From the NCBI GenBank assembly GCA_016584495.1, contig WAID01000007.1, positions 1,102,001 through 1,166,000 of the forward strand: a stretch of 64,000 nucleotides of DNA, in the 5' to 3' direction. The translations under genes were made by a program, and so were the position numbers. The stretch's first letter is position 1. Each line of letters opens with the position of its first letter. Positions 60,248-64,000 of the stretch are shown here, piece by piece. Source of the DNA: Celoporthe dispersa. Lineage: Eukaryota > Ascomycota > Sordariomycetes > Diaporthales > Cryphonectriaceae. Under the pieces are notes generated by a model. It was not told the origin of the DNA and ran no database searches. It saw only the letters and a program-made list of their open reading frames with translations.

Positions 60248-60643
60248 GCTGAACAGCAGCCAAGACAGTCATGGGAGTCCGCTGACGGGCTAGCTCTACG
60301 ACAACTCGTCACGTTTCTTGATCATCTCGATGACTTGAGTCTCGAATTGGAAAGGGTGCGCCGCGAGCGATCACGCGAAAGACTGCCCTCCACTCAGCTC
60401 TATCGATCACTTCTTTCCTGGTCAGCACTGCGCTTGGCCCTCCTTCTAGTGGTCTGACGACTCCTTGACGTTACCAAAGGGCCAGTGTCCGTTTCGGTAG
60501 TGTCATACGCGCCATTCAATATATACAAAGAGTATCACCGGAATAGTCGCCGACGTGGTGCTGCTGAAACAGTCCACGAACGCCTCCTTGGCGGTCAATC
60601 GTCAGTCTGGTTTTCCTTGCTACGTACTTATACAGGAGGCTAG
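60248..60643 (+). pseudogene. Unidentified decayed coding frame
   Basis: After TAG at 60245-60247, which could be a CCATAG acceptor, one frame stays open for 131 codons except for a single TGA at 60455-60457. The translation is hydrophilic and plausible: a Leu/Glu/Arg-rich helical stretch (LRQLVTFLDHLDDLSLELER) followed, after the TGA, by SVVSYAPFNIYKEYHRNSRR. It has no ATG. I do not recognise the family. It may be an exon of a broken gene or a remnant of a mobile element. Confidence 0.3.
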
Positions 60644-61226
60644 ACGGGAAGAGCTTACGTCCTTGGTTGACTAGACCGTGTAAAAGATTTCAAAGAGTCT
60701 CTTCTTGTCATCCGCCACTGACGCATTGATCATTGTCTCATTTATGAGCCAGCCCTTCCACCGCAGCTCTCCACGCCGGTGCCGGAACACATGACCGGAG
60801 GCTCGTTCACTCCATTTTAGCTGAGGCTGGAGTCACCGTGGTCTACATTATCACGCTTGAACGGGTCGGTCAAGGTTTCAAGGCTGCTGCTCAACTTTGC
60901 TCCCTGTACTAATTAATTGTGGGTTTTGTTCGTTTTTTTTTGGGGCGGGGGGGGTGGAGGGTGGAGGGGGCGAGTTTCGCCTTTCTTTTTCTCTTCTATG
61001 TGATGAGGGGACTGTTCCGTCCACTTGAAGGACTATCTAGCCTCGGCGTGTTTTCCTCCGCTCTTCCGCACATTTTTCGCCTCTTTCACCTTCAATGCTG
61101 CGTTATTACTCGGCCCCGTCCACTAATCAGTATAGAGCACACTATAACCATGGAGAATGAATCCTTCGACTAGTCGGCGCCTGAACTAGCTTTATTGGTC
61201 CATAGCATCAGGTACTGCAGATGATA

Positions 61227-61250
61227 GAAGAAGAAGAAGAAGAAGAAGAA
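61227..61250. repeat. (GAA)8 repeat
   Basis: Perfect GAA run; its complement occurs as a TTC run at 61441-61467 on the same strand. Confidence 0.9.
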
Positions 61251-61440
61251 ACGCCTATACGCGGTTTAATAATACAATGTTCCTGATTGCGCGTACCGTC
61301 ATCCCACCTTGCATGATAGTATCTGGTCCGAGGTGTGGAGCATGACTGCAGGTGAGATTCACCCCTGGCCGCTCAAGATTTTAATGCTGCGCTGCGAAGG
61401 TAAGCTGAGCCCAGTCATCCGTCTGATTTGCCAAGTCTTT

Positions 61441-61467
61441 TTCTTCTTCTTCTTCTTCTTCTTCTTC
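61441..61467. repeat. (TTC)9 repeat
   Basis: TTC run, inverted partner of the GAA run at 61227-61250, with about 190 bases between them. Confidence 0.9.
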
Positions 61468-63430
61468 CTCTCCTTCTCTTTTTTCCTTCTCCTTCAATTA
61501 TGAAGGAGGCAAAAGGCAGGAGGGGGGGAGGGAAAAGGCTCGCATTCGGCAACAGGAGCAGGAGGCTAATAATACATGCCTAAAGTAGACAACGAAGGAG
61601 AAGGTCCTAAACTGTGCCGCACCCCTAGGGGTTGTTGACAGGCTGCTGCGGCTCCTGTTGTACTGGCCAGTAGACTGTTAGATCATGGTATAGGACAATG
61701 ATGCGTACATCTGCCGCAGACCGCTTGTTTCTGGAGCTCGAATCCTTCGGAGGGTTAAACGAAGGCAACCAGGTAACGTCCAGCTTTATGTTTTCGAGAG
61801 TCATATAATAGCATAGGACCCTGAATACTAGGGTGTTGTTGTTTGACAAGGAAAAAAGAGAGGAAAAAAAAGCTTGTATCTTTAAGCAGAAAAGCTTAAC
61901 AAGCTAAATTACTCGTTGGCATGTATTTAGATTTATTTAATGGTGACTTGCTACATGGGACTCCAAGCAGCAGGCATATGCGCCTGGGGCCACACCCTCT
62001 ATGCTGTGGGAATTGGTGAAAGCAGCCAAGCAGGAGAGTGAAAGCTCTAGCCAGCGAGAGGTTTCCACACGAGCCCGTTCGCCTTAAAGTTATGCACACG
62101 GAGCGCTAAACAGTGGGTCCCGAGGTCTGGGCTGAGAATGATCCACTCAGTATGGAAGGATGACATTCAGGCCAGCGGAGTACTACTACCATGGTACATA
62201 CACCGTACAGTATTATGGTGTGGTGTGGTGTGATGTGGTGGGTAGGAGGAGGGCAGGCATGTTTTGTTCAGGCTCTCGCTCCCTCCCCCCTCTTGGCCAG
62301 GCTTTTGTGGCGTATGAGGACAGACCCACGCGCTGGTACTTTTCAACGAGGCACAGGAATCCAACAACCAGGCGTTGCTTGTAATGTATGCTCTGATCAC
62401 ATACCAGGACGGGACACCCACACAGCAGGATTGCATAGCGACATAGCTTAAGGACAGTTGAACGCTCACATAACAGGCGGGGTTTGGATGACCACGTAGT
62501 CAGACTGAACAGAGCAGACGTGCTTGTCCGTTAACGACTATTCCAGATGGAATCCTTGACCTCAGTAGCCTGTCCCTGGTTCTTTAGATGGATGAGCTAG
62601 GGGCGGGCCTTCGGGAGCTAGGGGAGAACCCGCCAAAGAAACCCGACAGAGGGATCCGGGGTAGCCTATTACTAGTCATTCGTGAAAACCAACGTGCAGT
62701 TCGTCTCTTGTAACAAGGCCCGGCCGGGCTGGGCATCTTACCGATTGGCAGACTCTAGACTTGAAGAGGACCACTCGTCTGACGCCCATGTTCCTCCTCG
62801 CCAAGTTTATTCGCTCGTGCCCCTCGGTGTGAGGACGAGACAGCGAGGTCGGGTGAATTGCAAACCAGGGGTTTCTCGATTTCTCACGAATCAGGGGCGT
62901 CTCCCCCTCTGCGCTGGTGTTGACCACCTCCCTCCCTCTCTGTCTTTATGCTGTGCCTCACTCCTGTTGCCTTCTGTGACCAGTAATGGGCCCGAGACTC
63001 TAATATGCCCCCAGGAGGGAGGAAGACCCATAACGCCGCCTCGCTTACCACACCGTGATCAGCGGAGCTGGCGCGCATCGGAAAAGGTAAATCCGTCAGG
63101 GAGAGGAGGTGCATATACTAGCGGGCTGGAACACATCATTAGCCAAGCACCTCAGTATTAGCGGGGCAGAGAGCAAAAAGATGGGTGGTCTCTGCCCGGA
63201 GTTGTATGGTATAATAAAGCCAGGCTACTGCCCGCTACTTTATATGTATGCCTGACGAGATGCTGCGTTGGCTGACCTGTCATTGGTTCTTCTGGCGATA
63301 TCATTATCGCAGGTTGTTGACAATTTTTGCTGCTGCTTGCTGGGATTCTTGCGCCCCATCCCCCCTCCCCTATTTGGTTATCGTCATTCAGTGGAAACTT
63401 ACCAGTCTTTTTATCTAGACTTCTTACTGC

Positions 63431-64000
63431 ATGTCTTCCTTCCCCATGGCTTCTAGTACAGGCAAGAAACAAAGCGAGCCCTTGTCCGCAGATGATGACT
63501 GGTCCAACATTGCCGATCCTGCGTCGAGGAAGAGGGTGCAGAACCGTATTGCACAGAGGAACTACCGTACGTCTCCTTATCATGACCTCCAGTCCCACAC
63601 TGGTCCCGATTCAGAAATATTTGTTAATAACCTATGCTCCGTCCAGGACAAAACCTCAAGAGCCGTATCGAGAGGCTTGAACGACAAGCCGCACAGGTGT
63701 CTGATCGCCGACCGATGCTCAACGAAGGAGCTTTGGACATGTCTGGCCACCCACACCCCCTCTCGAGCTTGTCCGACCTTACGCCAGCTTCTCAGGCAGA
63801 CGCATCAGCCTTCAGTCTCTCCAGCTTCGCCTTTCATCCAGGGTCTCAGGGTGTCACATCTTCGGCGCTGGCCTCGTCTCTGCTAGGTATGGCTGATTTT
63901 CGCTCTTGTGAAATAGTCCCTTTGCTAACCTTTGCACTTGGTAATAAAAGCAAATGCAAATCATACTGGGAGTGACAGCATACTAGGGAACATGATCGGC
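63431..64000 (+). CDS. bZIP transcription factor, 3' end outside window
   Basis: Exon 1 63431-63566, 80-bp intron (GTACGT..CAG), exon 2 63647-63886, 64-bp intron 63887-63950 (GTATGG..AAG, CTAACC branch), exon 3 from 63951 through the window edge. The spliced N-terminus is short and polar, then DDWSNIADPASRKRVQNRIA followed by QRNYRQNLKSRIERLERQAA: a fungal bZIP basic region (NxxAQxxYR type) and the start of a leucine zipper. The intron interrupts the codon of the arginine in the NYR motif, as is common in this family. After the zipper comes a Ser/Pro-rich region. Exon 3 reads ANANHTGSDSILGN and stays open to base 64000. The target genes cannot be inferred. Confidence 0.85.

Larger units (their letters stand above)
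57902..63430. other. 5.5-kb gene-poor region
   Basis: The composition is less GC-rich than the rest of the window, stop codons are frequent in all frames, and no intact gene is seen. It includes one decayed coding frame (60248-60643) and a pair of complementary GAA/TTC repeats. Old, mutated transposon or gene DNA is a reasonable reading, but no terminal repeats or transposase motif were found. Confidence 0.5.

Overview
The window is chromosomal DNA of a filamentous ascomycete (Pezizomycotina; gene content fits a Sordariomycete, species not determined). Evidence: introns of mostly 50-150 bp with GT..AG ends and CTAAC/CTGAC-type branch sites, GC-rich coding sequence, long pyrimidine- and microsatellite-rich spacers, and fungal families: a HET-domain protein, a DUF4246 protein, a fungal SLATT 2TM protein, an AA1-like secreted protein, a VPS9-ankyrin protein, the OLA1/YchF ATPase and an Hcs1/SMUBP2-type helicase. 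No rRNA, convincing tRNA, CRISPR array or intact transposon was seen.

Layout. 0-6.3 kb: a HET-domain gene interrupted by one in-frame TGA, then a small secreted AA1-like gene. 7-9.1 kb: a conserved fungal protein on the minus strand with four frame breaks. 9.1-16.7 kb: 7.5 kb of low-complexity spacer. 16.7-21 kb: a 1405-aa VPS9/ankyrin/PX-like protein. 22-24 kb: a possible 3' gene fragment and a PPPDE (DeSI-type) peptidase. 25.4-34.2 kb, plus strand: OLA1, a DUF4246 protein, a membrane-anchored alpha/beta hydrolase and a 60-aa cysteine-tailed protein. 35.7-39.7 kb: a GH105-type hydrolase (minus), divergent from a SLATT 2TM protein (plus). 41.4-44.8 kb: a large disordered and coiled-coil conserved protein (minus). 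44.8-50.5 kb: a second long low-complexity spacer. 50.5-55.4 kb: the helicase and a conserved hypothetical protein, both minus. 57.5-57.9 kb: a six-cysteine secreted protein. 57.9-63.4 kb: gene-poor DNA with one decayed coding frame. 63.4 kb to the end: the 5' part of a bZIP transcription factor gene.

Five conserved genes can only be read through by adding or removing single bases, twelve sites in all, each in a short C or G run. After correction every spliced length is divisible by three and the protein lengths fit; OLA1 becomes exactly 394 aa. Because these include a housekeeping ATPase and a helicase, the likeliest cause is homopolymer error in the assembly. The HET gene differs: it has a clean nonsense codon and no indel.

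No new multi-gene system is evident. The best leads are the SLATT protein (related to bacterial conflict-system effectors), the interrupted HET gene, three small genes with split frames, a GC-AG intron in the GH105 gene, and an alpha/beta hydrolase with an altered nucleophile elbow.
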